From: Lysobacter terrestris
GTDB taxonomy: Bacteria > Pseudomonadota > Gammaproteobacteria > Xanthomonadales > Xanthomonadaceae
Assembly (NCBI RefSeq): GCF_014489475.1
Contig: NZ_CP060820.1
Span: forward strand, 2,372,001-2,436,000
DNA: 64,000 bases
Reading direction: 5' to 3'
The notes beneath the pieces were generated by a model, which was not told where the DNA came from, ran no database searches, and was given only the letters and a program-made list of their open reading frames with translations. Below are positions 53,664 to 63,196 of the stretch, piece after piece. Both the position numbers and the translations under genes were made by a program. Positions within the stretch are counted from its first letter, which is position 1, and each line of letters opens with the position of its first letter.

Positions 53664-55058
53664 TCAGTTGCTGGGCGAACCCGGCAGCGGCGTGTTGAGG
53701 TAGGGGAACGTCGCGCGGAAGTCGCTCGCCTTCAGCGCGGCACCATCGGTGTACGGCAGTTGCCCGGCGGGAGCATCGGCCGCCGGCAACAACACGCCCA
53801 TCGCCACGCGCAGTTCGATGTCGACCACGTCGTCGCCCGGGCGTCGCCCGTTGGGGAAGCCGGCCGTGTCGCCGGCGAGCACGCCGAGTGTCTGTTGCAG
53901 GGCTGCGGCCTTCGGTGCGATCGACGTGTTAAGCCGCATCATCTCCGCAGGTCGCACCGACGCCGGCTTGTTGAGGCCCGGCACGCCGGTCAGGAAGGCG
54001 GCGATCAGGTCCGTGCGCGGATACCGCGTCGGCGCCTGCACGCCGAACAACGCCTGCAGCAGGATCGGCAGGGTCGGGTTGGTGACGTACTTCGCGAAGC
54101 TCGCGTCGTTGACCGGCAGCGAGGCGTTGAACCGGTCCTTGTCGGGCAGGCCGATCACCACTTCGTTCACCAGCGGCGCGGACAGGCGCGACACCTGCCG
54201 GTAGTGCAGGCCATCGCGGGTGTAGGCGCTGGTCCAGGCGCCGATGATCGGGTTGCCGGAATGGGTGAGGCATGCGATCGGCAGTTCCAGCGCGATCGTG
54301 GTGACGTTGGCATCGTCCAGGAGATTGCGTTCGCCATCGGGCGGGCCGAGCGGATTGGTGTTGACCAGGTCGAACACCTCGCCGAGGTTGACCGCGAAAC
54401 CGTCCTTGCGTTGCCCCACGAACACCCGGCCTTCGCCGGCGCAACGCGTGCCGATGCGGGCGATGTGGCGGTCGGCGTAGCTTGCGTAGTTGGCGATGGA
54501 CTTGGTGCCGATGTTGTCGAACGGCTTCTTGAACAGGTAGTCGCCGCTGCCGAGGTTGCGTGCTGCGCCGACGCGGCCTTCCTCGACGCCGACCACGACA
54601 TAGCTTTCGTCGACGTTGCGGTTGGCTTCCTGCGCCGCGGTGGCGCCGAAGGGGCCGATGTTGCTCAACGGCACCGCCACGTCGACGCCGTTCACCGGCA
54701 CGGTGAGTTTCTTGAGCCGGTTGTAGAACTTGAAGAAGTAGGAGATGTCGGCGACGGCGTCGCCGTCGTTGTCGATGTGGATGGCGTACAGCGCCTCCGG
54801 GTCCATCAGGAAGTAGTTGGGGCCACCGTAGGGCGCCTGCAGCGGCTGGTAGTTGGCGAGCAGGGTGACGTAGCCGGCGCGGCCGGTTTCGTAACTGCGG
54901 AACAGGTAGAAGTCGGTGCCATCGACCTTCGGGGTTTGGGTGATGAGCGGTGCTTCGCGATGGCTGGAGCCAAGCGCGGAACCTGCCGCGGCCACGAGGC
55001 CGGCGATGACGAGCGCGAGCATGGCGGGCCTGGCGTGTCTGACGAGGGGCTGCTTCAT
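53664..55058 (-). CDS. Exported DUF4331-family protein
   Basis: 464 residues with a signal peptide (cleavage near GSALG-SSHREAP). The mature N-terminus SSHREAPLITQTPKVDGTDFYLFRSYE is the hallmark of DUF4331, and HIDNDGDAVADISYFFKF near 105-125 is a calcium-loop-like motif. Function of the family is unknown. First gene of the minus-strand DUF4331-TPR-HupE set and divergent from the sigma factor gene, with a shared 317-base promoter region. Confidence 0.85.
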   Translation of the reverse strand: MKQPLVRHARPAMLALVIAGLVAAAGSALGSSHREAPLITQTPKVDGTDFYLFRSYETGRAGYVTLLANYQPLQAPYGGPNYFLMDPEALYAIHIDNDGDAVADISYFFKFYNRLKKLTVPVNGVDVAVPLSNIGPFGATAAQEANRNVDESYVVVGVEEGRVGAARNLGSGDYLFKKPFDNIGTKSIANYASYADRHIARIGTRCAGEGRVFVGQRKDGFAVNLGEVFDLVNTNPLGPPDGERNLLDDANVTTIALELPIACLTHSGNPIIGAWTSAYTRDGLHYRQVSRLSAPLVNEVVIGLPDKDRFNASLPVNDASFAKYVTNPTLPILLQALFGVQAPTRYPRTDLIAAFLTGVPGLNKPASVRPAEMMRLNTSIAPKAAALQQTLGVLAGDTAGFPNGRRPGDDVVDIELRVAMGVLLPAADAPAGQLPYTDGAALKASDFRATFPYLNTPLPGSPSN

Positions 55059-55375
55059 GGCGGTGTCCTGTGAGGGGGAGGCGAATGCAGGCGGCGATGC
55101 GGCGCCTGTCGTTCCTGGGTGCTTACGCGGCGGATGCAGGCGTGGATGCAACCGTTCGTCGCCGCGGGGCGGCAGCGGCGCGGCGGGTTCACGTCGTCTT
55201 CGCATCCGGATGCGATGTGCTCTCGTATAAGGGCAGGAGGCAGTGGGAGCGCGCCGCCAGGAGACTGGCCGTCGCCATCGGTTACCCCCGTTGTCCCGGC
55301 GGGATGGCGTCACGTGTCCCGGTGTCAGCCGTTTCCTTGATGTGCTTGCTTGCGCGATCCATTCCCCAGGTGCCC
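55059..55375. promoter_or_regulatory. Divergent promoter region between the DUF4331 gene and the ECF sigma gene
   Basis: 317 bases between two divergent starts; no gene supported. It contains a perfect 14-base palindrome CGCATCCGGATGCG at 55201-55214, a possible operator. I cannot place -35/-10 motifs with confidence; joint control by the sigma factor is an inference from arrangement. Confidence 0.45.
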
Positions 55376-55951
55376 GTGTCCAATCCATCGAATCAAGCGA
55401 ATGCGGGCGCCGGCGAAGAGCTGGTGGCGTTGCTGGCGGCGGTCGCCAGCGGCAGCCGCGACGACTTCGAGGCGCTCTATCGCGCCACGTCCGCCAAGCT
55501 GTTCGGCATCTGCCTCGGCCTGCTGCCCGACCGCGCCGAGGCCGAGGACGTGCTCCAGGAGGTCTACGCCAGCGTCTGGCACAAGGCCGCGCAATTCGAT
55601 GCGGCGCGGGCCAGCGCGATCACCTGGATGGGCACGATCGCGCGGCACAAGGCGATCGACCGTCTGCGCACGTTGCCCGGGCCCTACAAGAACGCGCCGA
55701 TCGAATTCGCCGAAAGCATCGCCGACCCGTTGCCCTCGCCGCTGCAGCACGCCGAGGCGACGACGCAGCGCGCACGCCTGGATGGCTGCATGGAACAGCT
55801 CGATGACCGCCGTCGTGCGCTGATCCGCACCGCCTTCTTCGATGGCGCCACCTACGAGGAACTCGCCGCGCGCAGCGGATCGCCGCTGGGCTCGATCAAG
55901 AGTTGGATCCGGCGTGGCTTGATGCAGCTGCGGGTGTGCCTGGAACAATGA
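55376..55951 (+). CDS. ECF sigma-70 factor (SigK-like)
   Basis: About 191 residues from GTG 55376 (or somewhat longer from ATG 55340; neither has a strong ribosome-binding site). Sigma-2 region DDFEALYRATSAKLFGICLGLLPDRAEAEDVLQEVYASVWHKA and ITWMGTIARHKAIDRLR; sigma-4 region RRALIRTAFFDGATYEELAARSGSPLGSIKSWIRRGLMQLRVCLEQ with helix-turn-helix. This layout fits the SigK/SigL branch with RskA-type antisigma. The antisigma gene overlaps its stop by four bases. Confidence 0.9.
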   Translation: MSNPSNQANAGAGEELVALLAAVASGSRDDFEALYRATSAKLFGICLGLLPDRAEAEDVLQEVYASVWHKAAQFDAARASAITWMGTIARHKAIDRLRTLPGPYKNAPIEFAESIADPLPSPLQHAEATTQRARLDGCMEQLDDRRRALIRTAFFDGATYEELAARSGSPLGSIKSWIRRGLMQLRVCLEQ

Positions 55952-56712
55952 ACATCCGCGATCCCCGATTCGACGAAGATTCCGGTCGCGAACCGCCGTC
56001 CGCCGACGTGCTGGCCGGTGAATACGTGCTGGGCGTGCTCGACGCCGGAGAACGGCGACAGGCGCAGCTGCGGATCGGCGCCGATCCAGCCTTCGCGCGC
56101 CTGGTCGCCGCGTGGGAACTGCGCCTGGCTGCCATGCTCGACACCATCGAGCCGGTCGCCGTGCCCGCGCACGTGTGGCCGCGCATCCGCACGCGGCTGG
56201 GTTGGTCGCCGGTCGAAGGCGGCCGACCTGGCGTGTGGCAGCGCGTGGGCTTCTGGCGCGGAATGACCGCGATCGCGGCCGCCGCCGCGCTGGCCGCGGT
56301 GTTCTTCGGTCGCGTGCAACCGCCACCGGTGCCGCCGGCTCCGCCGTCCGTGGTGATGCAGCCGAGCGAGCCCGCGCAGCCCGTGACCACGCTGGCGCGC
56401 GATGACGGCACGCCGGGTTGGCTGGCCGCGATCGATGCGGCACGCGGCACGCTGCGAATCGTGCCGGTGCCCGCACCCGCCGACGCGCAGGGCCGTGTGC
56501 CCGAACTGTGGTTGATCCCGCCGGGCGAGGCGCCGCGTTCGCTGGGGCTGGTTTCGGTCGACCGGACGCAACTGGTGGTCGTGCCGAAGACGTTGCTGCG
56601 CGCATTGGCGAAGGGCGCCACGCTGGCGATCTCGCTGGAGCCGCCGGGCGGTGCCCCGCAGGGCGTGCCGACGGGGCCGATCATCGCCAAGGGCGGCATC
56701 GAGGCCATCTGA
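55948..56712 (+). CDS. Anti-sigma factor, RskA-like
   Basis: 254 residues. N-terminal cytoplasmic sigma-binding region (SADVLAGEYVLGVLDAGERRQAQLRIGADPAFARLVAAWELRLA), one membrane helix near 103-121, then an extracytoplasmic RskA domain (VPELWLIPPGEAPRSLGLVSVDRTQLVVVPK). There is no zinc-finger His-Cys cluster, as in RskA proteins that are not zinc-type. ATGA overlap with the sigma gene. A terminator follows. Confidence 0.9.
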   Translation: MNIRDPRFDEDSGREPPSADVLAGEYVLGVLDAGERRQAQLRIGADPAFARLVAAWELRLAAMLDTIEPVAVPAHVWPRIRTRLGWSPVEGGRPGVWQRVGFWRGMTAIAAAAALAAVFFGRVQPPPVPPAPPSVVMQPSEPAQPVTTLARDDGTPGWLAAIDAARGTLRIVPVPAPADAQGRVPELWLIPPGEAPRSLGLVSVDRTQLVVVPKTLLRALAKGATLAISLEPPGGAPQGVPTGPIIAKGGIEAI

Positions 56713-56718
56713 CGAAAC

Positions 56719-56749
56719 GAAAAGGCCCCGCAATTGCGGGGCCTTTCCT
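56719..56749. terminator. Bidirectional rho-independent terminator
   Basis: AAAGGCCCCGC (56721-56731), loop AATT, GCGGGGCCTTT (56736-56746). Serves the anti-sigma gene and the convergent gcvP. Confidence 0.88.
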
Positions 56750-56768
56750 TGGAGCGTGAAGCGGCGGC

Positions 56769-59657
56769 TTACGCCTCGACTTCGTCCTTGTACGCATCCA
56801 CCGGAATGCAGGCGCACATGACGTTCTTGTCGCCGTAGACGTTGTCGACGCGCGCGACCGGCGGCCAGTACTTCTGCAGCTTCAGCGACGGCAGCGGGAA
56901 CGCGGCCAGTTCGCGCGGGTAGGCGTGGGTCCACTCGCTCGCGGACACGGCCGTCGCGGTGTGCGGGGCGTGCTTGAGCGGGTTGTCCTCGCGGTCGAGC
57001 TTGCCTTCCTCGACGGCGCGGATTTCGTCGCGGATCTGGATCATCGCGTCGATGAAGCGGTCGAGTTCGTGCTGCGATTCGGACTCGGTCGGTTCCACCA
57101 TCAGCGTGCCGGCGACCGGGAAGCTGAGGGTCGGGGCGTGGAAGCCGAAGTCGATCAGGCGCTTGGCCACGTCTTCGGCGCTGATGCCGGTCGAATCCTT
57201 GAGCGGACGCAGGTCGAGGATGCACTCGTGCGCGACCAGGCCGTTACGACCGGTGTAGAGCGTCTCGTAGTGCGGGGCCAGGCGCTTGGCGATGTAGTTG
57301 GCGTTGAGCAATGCAACTTGAGTAGCTTTACGCAGGCCTTCCGCGCCCATCATCGTCACGTACATCCAGCTGATCGGCAGGATCGAGGCGGAACCGAAGC
57401 TCGCCGCGCTGACCATGCCGACGTTGCCGTTGCCCACGCCCTGCGTGCGCAGGCTGTCGGTGCCGAGTGCACGTGGCAGGAACGGCGCGAGATGCGACTT
57501 CACCGCGCACGGGCCCACGCCCGGGCCGCCGCCGCCGTGCGGAATGCAGAAGGTCTTGTGCAGGTTGAGGTGCGAAACGTCCGAACCCCACTTGCCCGGC
57601 TTGGCCACGCCGACGAGGGCGTTCATGTTGGCGCCGTCGGTGTACACCTGGCCGCCGTGCTTGTGCACGATCTCGCAGATCTCGACGACTTCTTCCTCGA
57701 ACACGCCGTGCGTGGACGGGTAGGTCATCATGATCGCGGCGAGGCGGTCGCTGTACTTCTCCGCATTGCGGCGGATGTCCTCGACATCGACATTGCCGTT
57801 GCTGTCGGTCTTGGTGACGACGACGGTCATGCCGCACATCTGCGCCGAGGCCGGGTTGGTGCCGTGCGCGGAGTCCGGGATCAGGCAGATGTCGCGATGG
57901 CCTTCGCCTCGCGAGCGGTGGTAGGCGCGGATCGCGAGCAGGCCGGCGTATTCGCCCTGCGCGCCGGAGTTCGGCTGCAGGCTGACCGCGTCGTAGCCGG
58001 TGCACTCGACCAGCATCGCTTCGAGGCCGTCGATCAGTTCCTTGTAACCCTGCGCCTGGTCGGCCGGAGCGAGCGGATGCAGGTTGCCGAATTCCGGCCA
58101 CGTCACCGGGATCATTTCCGCGGTAGCGTTGAGCTTCATCGTGCACGAACCCAGCGGGATCATGGTGCGATCCATCGCCAGGTCCTTGTCGGCCAGTGCG
58201 CGCATGTAGCGCAGCAGCTCGTGCTCGCTGTGGTGGGTGTTGAACACCGGGTGGGTCAGGAACGCGCTGGTGCGCTTGAGGCCGGCGGGGATCGCGTCGC
58301 TGGTGGCCGCATCGAGCGCATCGATATCGGCGCTGGCACCGAACAGAGCGGCCAGCGCGGTCACGTCGTCACGCGTGCTGGTTTCGTCGAGGCTGATGCC
58401 GACGCTGCCTGCGTCGATCGCGCGCAGGTTGATCTGCGCGGCCTTGGCTTTGGCGTGGAGCGCCGCGGCATCGACACCGGTGACGTGCAGCGTGTCGAAG
58501 AAGTCCGGACCGACGTTCATGCCGGCCTTGCCCAGTGCAGCGGCGAGGATCGCGGCGAGGCGATGGGTGCGCTGCGCGATGCGGACCAGGCCTTCCGGGC
58601 CGTGGTAGACGGCGTACATCGACGCCATCACCGCCAGCAGCACCTGCGCGGTGCAGATGTTGGACGTGGCCTTCTCGCGACGGATGTGCTGCTCGCGCGT
58701 CTGCAGGGTGAGGCGATAGGCGGGCTTGCCTTCGGCGTCGATGGAGACGCCGATCAGGCGGCCCGGCATCGAGCGCTTGTAGGCGTCGCGGCAGGCCATG
58801 AACGCTGCGTGCGGACCGCCGAAACCGAACGGCACGCCGAAGCGCTGCGAGTTGCCGACCACGATGTCCGCGCCCCATTCGCCCGGCGCGGCGATCAGGG
58901 TCAGTGCGAGCAGGTCGGTGGCGACGGCGACGAGGCCGCCGCGCGCGTGCACGGCATCGGCCAGCGCCTTGTAGTCGCCGACCTGGCCGAAGGTGTTGGG
59001 GTACTGCAGCATCACGCCGAAGGCGTCGGTATTGAGCGCATCGGCGTCGTTGCCGACGACGATTTCGATGCCCAGCGGCTCGGCGCGGGTGCGGATGACT
59101 TCGAGCGACTGCGGATGCACGCCGTTCGACACGAAGAACACGTTCGACTTCGACTTGCACGAACGCTTGGCCAGCGTCATCGCTTCGGCGCAGGCGGTGG
59201 CTTCGTCGAGCAGCGAGGCGTTGGCGATCTCCATGCCGGTGAGGTCGGCGCACATCTGCTGGAAGTTGATCAGCGCTTCCATGCGGCCCTGCGAGATCTC
59301 GGCCTGGTACGGCGTGTAGGCCGTGTACCACGCCGGGTTCTCGAGGATGTTGCGCAGGATGACGTTCGGCGTGTGCGTGCCGTAGTAGCCCTGGCCGATG
59401 AACGACTTGAACACCTGGTTCTTCGACGCGACGGCGCGGATCTTGGCGATCGCTTCGACTTCGGTGATCGGTGCCGGCAGGGCCAGCGGGTTGGGCGACT
59501 TGATCGAAGCGGGCACGATCGCGTCGGTCAGCGCGTCCAGCGAGTCGTGGCCGACGACGCGCAGCATGTGCGCGACTTCGGCGTCGTTGGGGCCGATGTG
59601 GCGCTCGAGGAAGGCGCCGTGGTGTTCGAGGTCACGCAGCGAAGCAGGCTTGGTCAT
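56769..59657 (-). CDS. gcvP: Glycine dehydrogenase (decarboxylating), P-protein
   Basis: 962 residues. Pyridoxal-phosphate enzyme of the glycine cleavage system: decarboxylates glycine and loads the aminomethyl group on H-protein lipoate. N-terminal [60 protein letters not shown] Lys in [38 protein letters not shown] and [12 protein letters not shown]. It is single-chain, not split. The gene is preceded by a tandem glycine riboswitch. gcvT and gcvH are not in the window. Confidence 0.97.
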   Translation of the reverse strand: MTKPASLRDLEHHGAFLERHIGPNDAEVAHMLRVVGHDSLDALTDAIVPASIKSPNPLALPAPITEVEAIAKIRAVASKNQVFKSFIGQGYYGTHTPNVILRNILENPAWYTAYTPYQAEISQGRMEALINFQQMCADLTGMEIANASLLDEATACAEAMTLAKRSCKSKSNVFFVSNGVHPQSLEVIRTRAEPLGIEIVVGNDADALNTDAFGVMLQYPNTFGQVGDYKALADAVHARGGLVAVATDLLALTLIAAPGEWGADIVVGNSQRFGVPFGFGGPHAAFMACRDAYKRSMPGRLIGVSIDAEGKPAYRLTLQTREQHIRREKATSNICTAQVLLAVMASMYAVYHGPEGLVRIAQRTHRLAAILAAALGKAGMNVGPDFFDTLHVTGVDAAALHAKAKAAQINLRAIDAGSVGISLDETSTRDDVTALAALFGASADIDALDAATSDAIPAGLKRTSAFLTHPVFNTHHSEHELLRYMRALADKDLAMDRTMIPLGSCTMKLNATAEMIPVTWPEFGNLHPLAPADQAQGYKELIDGLEAMLVECTGYDAVSLQPNSGAQGEYAGLLAIRAYHRSRGEGHRDICLIPDSAHGTNPASAQMCGMTVVVTKTDSNGNVDVEDIRRNAEKYSDRLAAIMMTYPSTHGVFEEEVVEICEIVHKHGGQVYTDGANMNALVGVAKPGKWGSDVSHLNLHKTFCIPHGGGGPGVGPCAVKSHLAPFLPRALGTDSLRTQGVGNGNVGMVSAASFGSASILPISWMYVTMMGAEGLRKATQVALLNANYIAKRLAPHYETLYTGRNGLVAHECILDLRPLKDSTGISAEDVAKRLIDFGFHAPTLSFPVAGTLMVEPTESESQHELDRFIDAMIQIRDEIRAVEEGKLDREDNPLKHAPHTATAVSASEWTHAYPRELAAFPLPSLKLQKYWPPVARVDNVYGDKNVMCACIPVDAYKDEVEA

Positions 59658-59727
59658 GGCAAGGGCACAGGGCTGGGCCGCGGTCGCGGATGCGGTTGCG
59701 GCGTGGTGCTCGAAGAGAGCAGTGCCC

Positions 59728-59841
59728 CTCTGTCCTTTTGCCTGAGAGTTTGGAAGCGCGCCGGGTGGGGAGGGTGTCCCAGCGCTGCCTCTTGCCCCTT
59801 CGGCGCCGGTTCTCACCGTGGGTGAGCCGGTCTCTCCAGAG
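59728..59841 (-). promoter_or_regulatory. Glycine riboswitch aptamer 2 (gcvP-proximal)
   Basis: On the minus strand CTCTG-GAGAGACCGGC ... GGCGCCGAAGGGGCAAG ... AAACTCTCAGGCAAAAGGAC-AGAG has all core blocks of a glycine aptamer, closed by P1 CTCTG/CAGAG. It ends about 70 bases before the gcvP start. Expected to turn on gcvP when glycine is high. The expression platform is not evident. Confidence 0.9.
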
Positions 59842-59844
59842 TTG

Positions 59845-60022
59845 ATGGATGTGGCCACCTGCCCAAAGCAGGCCGCGCCTGGCGGCCCTTCGGGACGAGC
59901 CTGCCGCTTCGCATCGCCGCGTCATCGCTCAGTCGCGTATCGACATACGCTCCCTCGCTCTTCCTTGCGCTGCAAACCGGCAGTCCCGTCGCGGCCAACT
60001 TTGGGCAGGCGGACACATCCAT
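59845..60022. repeat. 178-bp palindromic (MITE-like) element between the two glycine aptamers
   Basis: Terminal inverted repeats 59845-59877 and 59990-60022 match at 29 of 33 positions (ATGGATGTGGCCACCTGCCC). Further weaker pairing leads to a central hairpin GCGTAT-CGAC-ATACGC (59935-59950). No reading frame or target-site duplication visible. Removing it would leave only about 4 bases between the aptamers. Confidence 0.65.
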
Positions 60023-60023
60023 A

Positions 60024-60115
60024 CACACGGAAGTACATGGGCCTGAGCGATTCCGGGCGGTTGCGCCTTCGGCAGCGGCCGGACCCTGCGGGTCGGCTGC
60101 TTCTCCCACCGTGTG
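60024..60115 (-). promoter_or_regulatory. Glycine riboswitch aptamer 1 (distal)
   Basis: On the minus strand CACACGG/CCGTGTG close P1 (60115-60109, 60030-60024). Within are GGGAGAAGC, CTGCCGAAGGCGCAACCGCCCGG, and AATCGCTCAGGC, the blocks of a glycine aptamer. The block after TCAGGC reads CCATGTACTTCC, where GGAC is usual, a possible weakening. It pairs as a tandem with 59728-59841, but the linker is filled by the palindromic element. Confidence 0.75.
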
Positions 60116-60258
60116 CGTGGAAGCGCGAATTATAGCCGCTCGGCCCGCCTGCCCGGTGCGGGATCCGCGCGGTTCCGGAGGGCCGTAGCGGTGCCCGGGT
60201 CATTCAGCTTCGCCGCGAAGCCCCGTAGGATGGCCCGTCCAGCGAGAGGGGAATCGCC

Positions 60259-61077
60259 TTGAACAACGAGCACAGCAGCAGCATCGAGGCGGCGGCGCCC
60301 GCAGCGGCCCCGGCGGCCGAGCCCGGACTCGCCCCGACGACCCCGGCGCCGCGTGATGCCGCCGCCATTGCGCCGCAGCCCGGCGGGCCCGTGGTCGAGC
60401 CGGTGGTGATCCGCGCCTGGCGGCGCCTGCGCGACGAACCCGGCCTGTTCTTCACCACGGCCTACCTGTTCGTGTCGTTCATCGGCCTGTGGGCGAGTTT
60501 CTGGTTCTACCGCGGCTTCGGTCTGCCCATCCTCGAATACCTGCAGGCCAGCGACTACCTCGTGGCCGGCCTGCGCGATCCGGCCTACGTGCTGATCCTG
60601 CTCGGCTCGATCCTGCTGACCCTGGTCATCTCCGGGCCCGACCTCTACCGTCGCCGCCATCCGCAGCGCGTCGCGGAGCTGCGCACGCGCTGGTGGGCGC
60701 GCATCGTGTTTCCGGAAAACCGTTGGCTGCGTTGGAAGGGTGTGGGCGTGACCCCGGAAACCGGCGTGGCCTTCGCGGTGTTCTGGGGAATGATGTGGGC
60801 GACCGTGTACTACGTGGACAACCGCGGCGAGTACATCCGCGACGGCCGCACCGGCCATGTGGTGCAGGTGACGATGGCGGGCGCCGCGGCCCCGGTGCCG
60901 CAGGCGGCGCGCCTGCTCGGCAGCAGCAGTACCTACGTGTTCCTGTGGTGGCCTCAGGACCGCGTCGCCGAAGCGGTGCCGATCGAGAGCATCGCGACGC
61001 TGCGTTCGCTGCCGCGGCCGGTTGCCGCGACCACCGCCGTCAGGCCGAAGTCCGGAGCATCCGCGGCGAAGCCGTAG
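60259..61077 (+). CDS. Polytopic membrane protein, unknown function
   Basis: 272 residues from a TTG start with GAGAGGGGA upstream. An Ala/Pro-rich disordered N-terminus (1-45), three membrane helices (about 69-85, 114-132 and 173-193), and a C-terminal region outside the last helix with a conserved-looking core DNRGEYIRDGRTGHVVQV. No family recognised. Between it and gcvP is the riboswitch leader. Confidence 0.68.
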   Translation: MNNEHSSSIEAAAPAAAPAAEPGLAPTTPAPRDAAAIAPQPGGPVVEPVVIRAWRRLRDEPGLFFTTAYLFVSFIGLWASFWFYRGFGLPILEYLQASDYLVAGLRDPAYVLILLGSILLTLVISGPDLYRRRHPQRVAELRTRWWARIVFPENRWLRWKGVGVTPETGVAFAVFWGMMWATVYYVDNRGEYIRDGRTGHVVQVTMAGAAAPVPQAARLLGSSSTYVFLWWPQDRVAEAVPIESIATLRSLPRPVAATTAVRPKSGASAAKP

Positions 61078-61089
61078 CGATCGGCGCGC

Positions 61090-62439
61090 TCACGCCGCGC
61101 ACGATCCGTCCGCGCCGACGCTCTCGGCGACCTGCACGCAGTTGCGGCCGGCGGCCTTGGCCGCGTACAGCGCCTGGTCCGCCTGCTTGAGCACGGCCTC
61201 GATGCGCGGCGCGCCCTGCATGCAGGCGACGCCCACGCTCACCTTCGGCGCGATGTCCGCGCCCCAGTCGCCGTCGAGGCGCAGCGCATCGATGCGCGCG
61301 CGCAGGCGCTCGGCGACCACCAACGCGCCCGGTCGCCCCGTGTTCGGGAGCACGACGCCGAATTCCTCGCCGCCGAGCCGGCCCAGCACGTCGCTGTCGC
61401 GCAGTTCGTCGCGGCAGGCGTTGGCGACCGCGCGCAGCACCGTGTCGCCCACGTCGTGGCCGTGGCGGTCGTTGATGCCCTTGAAGTGGTCGATGTCGAT
61501 CATCAGCACCGACAACGGATGGCCGTAGCGGGTGGCGCGCTGGAACTCCTGCCGCGCGACTTCCAGCAGGCTGCGGCGATTGCGCACACCGGTCAGTTCG
61601 TCGGTGGTGGCCTGGCGCGCGAGTTCTTCCTTCAGCCGGTAGAACTGGGTGAAGTCGGTGGCGATGCCCAACAGCGAGACGATCTCGCCGCTGCGGTCGC
61701 GCTGCGGGATCTGCACGACCCAGAAGTTGCGGATCTCGCCCTGCGCGGAGGTGGAGATCTGTTCGCCGGATTGCTTGGCGCCGGTGGCGAGCACGCGGTC
61801 GTCGAGCACGCGCCAGTTGGCGGCGACTTCGGGCGCGACCAGTTCCTCGTCGGTGCGGCCGATCAGCTCCTGCGGTTCGCGCCCGACCACGTCCGCCATC
61901 TTCGCGTTGGCATAGGTGTAGCGGCGCGCGCGATCCTTGGTGTAGATGCAGGCGTCGACGTTCTCCAGCAGCGATTCCAGCAGCGCGTTCTTCTGCAGCA
62001 GCTCCGATTCGAGTTGCTTGAAGTGGGTGATGTCGGTAGACACGCCAGCCACGCCGGTGACGCGGCCGCGCGCGTCGCGGACCGGTGCCTTGACGCTGAA
62101 GTAGGTGCGCGCTTCGCTGTCGATCAAGGCGATCTGCTCCTCGGATTCCAGGCGCAGGCCGTCCTCGATCACGCGGCGGTCGTTGTGCCTGAGTACCTCG
62201 GACCGCGACATGTCCCAGAAACGGGAATCGTCGGCGCCGAGGACGTCATGGGGGGCGGCGCCATACAGCGCCTGCGTGGCACGGTTGGCGAAGGTGTAGC
62301 GACCCGCCAGGTCCTTGGCATAGACCAGCGCCGACAGCTCGTCCATCGCGGTGCGCAGGATGCGCAGTTCGGCGATCAGGCGACGCACGCGGCGTCGCTG
62401 GACCGGGACCGCGGGCGGTGGCGGGAGCTGGGGGGGCAT
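61090..62439 (-). CDS. PAS-PAS-GGDEF diguanylate cyclase
   Basis: 449 residues, soluble. A coil, two PAS domains (about 30-143 and 150-268), and a GGDEF domain (about 280-440) with an intact GGEEF active site (356-360), so it can make cyclic di-GMP. The product-inhibition site RDSD (347-350) five residues upstream is present. LTGVRNRRSLL and MIDIDHFKGINDRHGHDVGD are standard. The ATG at 62439 opens directly before the PAS region; the longer upstream frame is a shadow. Signal sensed by PAS is unknown. Confidence 0.92.
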   Translation of the reverse strand: MPPQLPPPPAVPVQRRRVRRLIAELRILRTAMDELSALVYAKDLAGRYTFANRATQALYGAAPHDVLGADDSRFWDMSRSEVLRHNDRRVIEDGLRLESEEQIALIDSEARTYFSVKAPVRDARGRVTGVAGVSTDITHFKQLESELLQKNALLESLLENVDACIYTKDRARRYTYANAKMADVVGREPQELIGRTDEELVAPEVAANWRVLDDRVLATGAKQSGEQISTSAQGEIRNFWVVQIPQRDRSGEIVSLLGIATDFTQFYRLKEELARQATTDELTGVRNRRSLLEVARQEFQRATRYGHPLSVLMIDIDHFKGINDRHGHDVGDTVLRAVANACRDELRDSDVLGRLGGEEFGVVLPNTGRPGALVVAERLRARIDALRLDGDWGADIAPKVSVGVACMQGAPRIEAVLKQADQALYAAKAAGRNCVQVAESVGADGSCAA

Positions 62440-62687
62440 GGGGGCACGGTAGCCGCAGGGGCGTAGAGCTTCCATTAAGCGCTTCGGGGTTTTCGTGACG
62501 CGGATTGCACTCGTTTCGCGACCGGGTTGCGGATTGCGAAGATCCGTTAGCGCGCCAGTCATGAAGGTGTTGGTGAATGCGCGTGAAGGCGGTGTGCAAG
62601 GCGCGCGCCTCCGACCAGCGATGGCATCCGGGCCGCGCCGGATGGCTTGGTATGCTGGCGCCCCCTGCGCACGGACGATCGCACCGC

Positions 62688-63122
62688 ATGAGCACACCGC
62701 CTTTCTCCCTGCGGCAGATCGATCATGTCGTGCTGCGCGTGAGCGACGAGGCGGCGATGGTCGCGTTCTATTGCGACGTGCTCGGTTGCACCGTGGAGCG
62801 CCGGCAGGACGCCATCGGCCTGGTGCAGTTGCGTGCCGGGCAATCGCTGATCGACCTGGTCCGCATCGATGGCAAGCTGGGTGCCATGGGCGGCGCCGCG
62901 CCCGGCGTGGAAGGGCGCAACATGGATCACCTGTGTCTGCGCGCCGATCCTTTCGACCGCGAGGCGATCGTCCGCCACCTCGAACGGCACCACGTGCGCA
63001 TCGGCGATTTCGGTTCGCGCTACGGCGCCGAGGGCGAAGGGCCGTCGCAGTACCTGTTCGATCCGGAAGGCAATCTCGTCGAGTTGAAGGGGGCCCCCGA
63101 TGAAAGCGAAGCAACGGCATAG
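62688..63122 (+). CDS. VOC (glyoxalase/bleomycin resistance) family protein
   Basis: 144 residues. Vicinal oxygen chelate fold: FSLRQIDHVVLRVSDEAAMVAFYCDVLG at the N-terminus and a second half with NMDHLCLRADPF and QYLFDPEGNLVELKG; metal His and Glu in the first and second units are visible (His13, His near 85, Glu near 133). Could be a lyase, dioxygenase or binding protein. Start 62688 fits the domain start. The mfs gene follows. Confidence 0.85.
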   Translation: MSTPPFSLRQIDHVVLRVSDEAAMVAFYCDVLGCTVERRQDAIGLVQLRAGQSLIDLVRIDGKLGAMGGAAPGVEGRNMDHLCLRADPFDREAIVRHLERHHVRIGDFGSRYGAEGEGPSQYLFDPEGNLVELKGAPDESEATA

Positions 63123-63196
63123 ATGAAGCCGCGCCCGCGGCGCGAATGGGGAACGACGATGACCAGACCCTGAGGTCTGTCATCGCCCATACAACA

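Noticed and set aside
56925..59825. 966-codon plus-strand frame opposite gcvP
   Set aside because: Complete shadow of gcvP and its leader; composition (Val/Gly/His/Arg runs) is the reverse-strand image of GcvP.
62246..62695. 149-codon minus-strand frame upstream of the GGDEF gene
   Set aside because: Its frame differs from the GGDEF protein and overlaps its N-terminus; basic, Pro/Arg-rich shadow sequence without a domain.
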